Notes under the pieces: generated by a model
Database searches by the model: none
What the model was told of the DNA's origin: nothing
The model's input: the letters and a program-made list of their open reading frames with translations, nothing else
From: Actinotalea caeni
Lineage (GTDB): Bacteria; Actinomycetota; Actinomycetes; Actinomycetales; Beutenbergiaceae
Assembly: GCF_009733795.1 (NCBI RefSeq)
Contig: NZ_WNXX01000021.1
Coordinates: 1-57,867, forward strand
Reading direction: 5' to 3'
Length of the DNA: 57,867 nt
Program-made: the position numbers and the translations under genes
Shown here: in pieces, positions 57,676 to 57,867 of the stretch
Layout of the letters: each line of letters opens with the position of its first letter
Numbering within the stretch: position 1 is the first letter of the stretch

Positions 57676-57867
57676 ATGGCCGACCACCGACCGGCCGACG
57701 CCTCCGGCCAGACCGCCGCGCCGATGACACGGCGCGAGCGACGCGAGGCCGAGCGACGCGCCGCGCGAGCGGCGGCCGGCGGTGCCGGGACCGGTCCGGC
57801 GACCTCGGCGACCGGCGGCACGCCTGCCGGCGCGGTGAGCCCCGCGGCGAGCCCAGCGGAGGCGCCA
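57676..57867 (+). CDS. 5' end of the next gene, probably cdsA
   Basis: An ATG at 57676, two bases after the frr stop, opens a frame that runs to the window end. The 64 visible residues start MADHRPADASGQTAAPMTRR and are Ala/Arg/Gly-rich and probably disordered. In actinobacteria frr is usually followed by cdsA (phosphatidate cytidylyltransferase), whose N-terminus often has such a tail. No catalytic part is visible, so the identity rests on gene order. Confidence 0.55.
   Translation, partial: MADHRPADASGQTAAPMTRRERREAERRAARAAAGGAGTGPATSATGGTPAGAVSPAASPAEAP

Noticed and set aside
1-57867. CRISPR array or rRNA genes
   Set aside because: No regularly spaced repeats and no rRNA-like stretch were seen. 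The only 16S-related match is the anti-Shine-Dalgarno complement before the leader ORFs.

Overview
The window is high-GC actinobacterial DNA. The gene order at the right end (comM, dprA, xerC, M23 peptidase, rpsB, tsf, pyrH, frr) is the usual actinobacterial one. The very GC-rich codon use and the Ala/Glu-rich tail on ribosomal protein S2 suggest Micrococcales, perhaps near Cellulomonas (inference only). Bases 1 to about 41,900 are one end of an integrative conjugative element (ICE). Bases from about 41,910 to the end are host chromosome, with visibly stronger C/G third positions.

The ICE sits inside comM (yifB, Mg-chelatase-like AAA ATPase). Host sequence resumes in frame at the DEAPEF motif, so only the 3' part of comM is present. 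The ICE part contains: an IS481-type transposase stub (2-118); a cargo block of mgtE, an ArsR repressor with a perfect operator, and an MFS transporter (187-3310); a leftward conjugation/maintenance operon (17201 down to 3359) with ArdC, a primase-polymerase, a DUF2637 protein, ParB, a three-domain cell-wall hydrolase, two pilin-like proteins, TrbL/VirB6, an SCO6880/PrgI-type protein and a VirB4 ATPase; an AraC regulator; a cation-transport island (18.5-30.5 kb); a redox/electrophile island (30.6-34.2 kb) with DUF1304, ArsR, old yellow enzyme, NmrA-like protein and SDR; a cytosine-5 DNA methyltransferase with a decayed duplicate; a MobF relaxase-helicase; and an ICE-borne DprA paralogue. Neither the integrase nor the coupling protein is visible; both are expected left of base 1.

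The cation-transport island is the most interesting part. Three rightward transcription units (small membrane proteins plus three CorA-like proteins; MgtA then MgtC; a fused double-permease ABC transporter with its ATPase) appear to share one regulatory design. Each has a promoter whose -35 region lies in a TGCGCAA element, then a short leader ORF with an unusually strong ribosome-binding site, then a structured stretch before the first transporter gene. Two leaders carry a 12-base perfect complement of the 16S rRNA 3' end and the conserved peptide start MSDxHSRS. A fourth copy of the operator, a perfect palindrome, lies before the divergent gene at 18469. An ArsR repressor encoded between mgtC and the ABC genes is the obvious candidate regulator.

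The chromosomal part has the comM remnant, dprA, a HEAT-repeat gene paired with a MerR regulator that also carries HEAT repeats, xerC, an M23 peptidase without a stop near its domain end, an XRE-cupin regulator, a DUF1028 gene, a four-gene oligopeptide ABC transporter operon, then rpsB (with a structured leader), tsf, pyrH, frr and the start of the next gene, probably cdsA.
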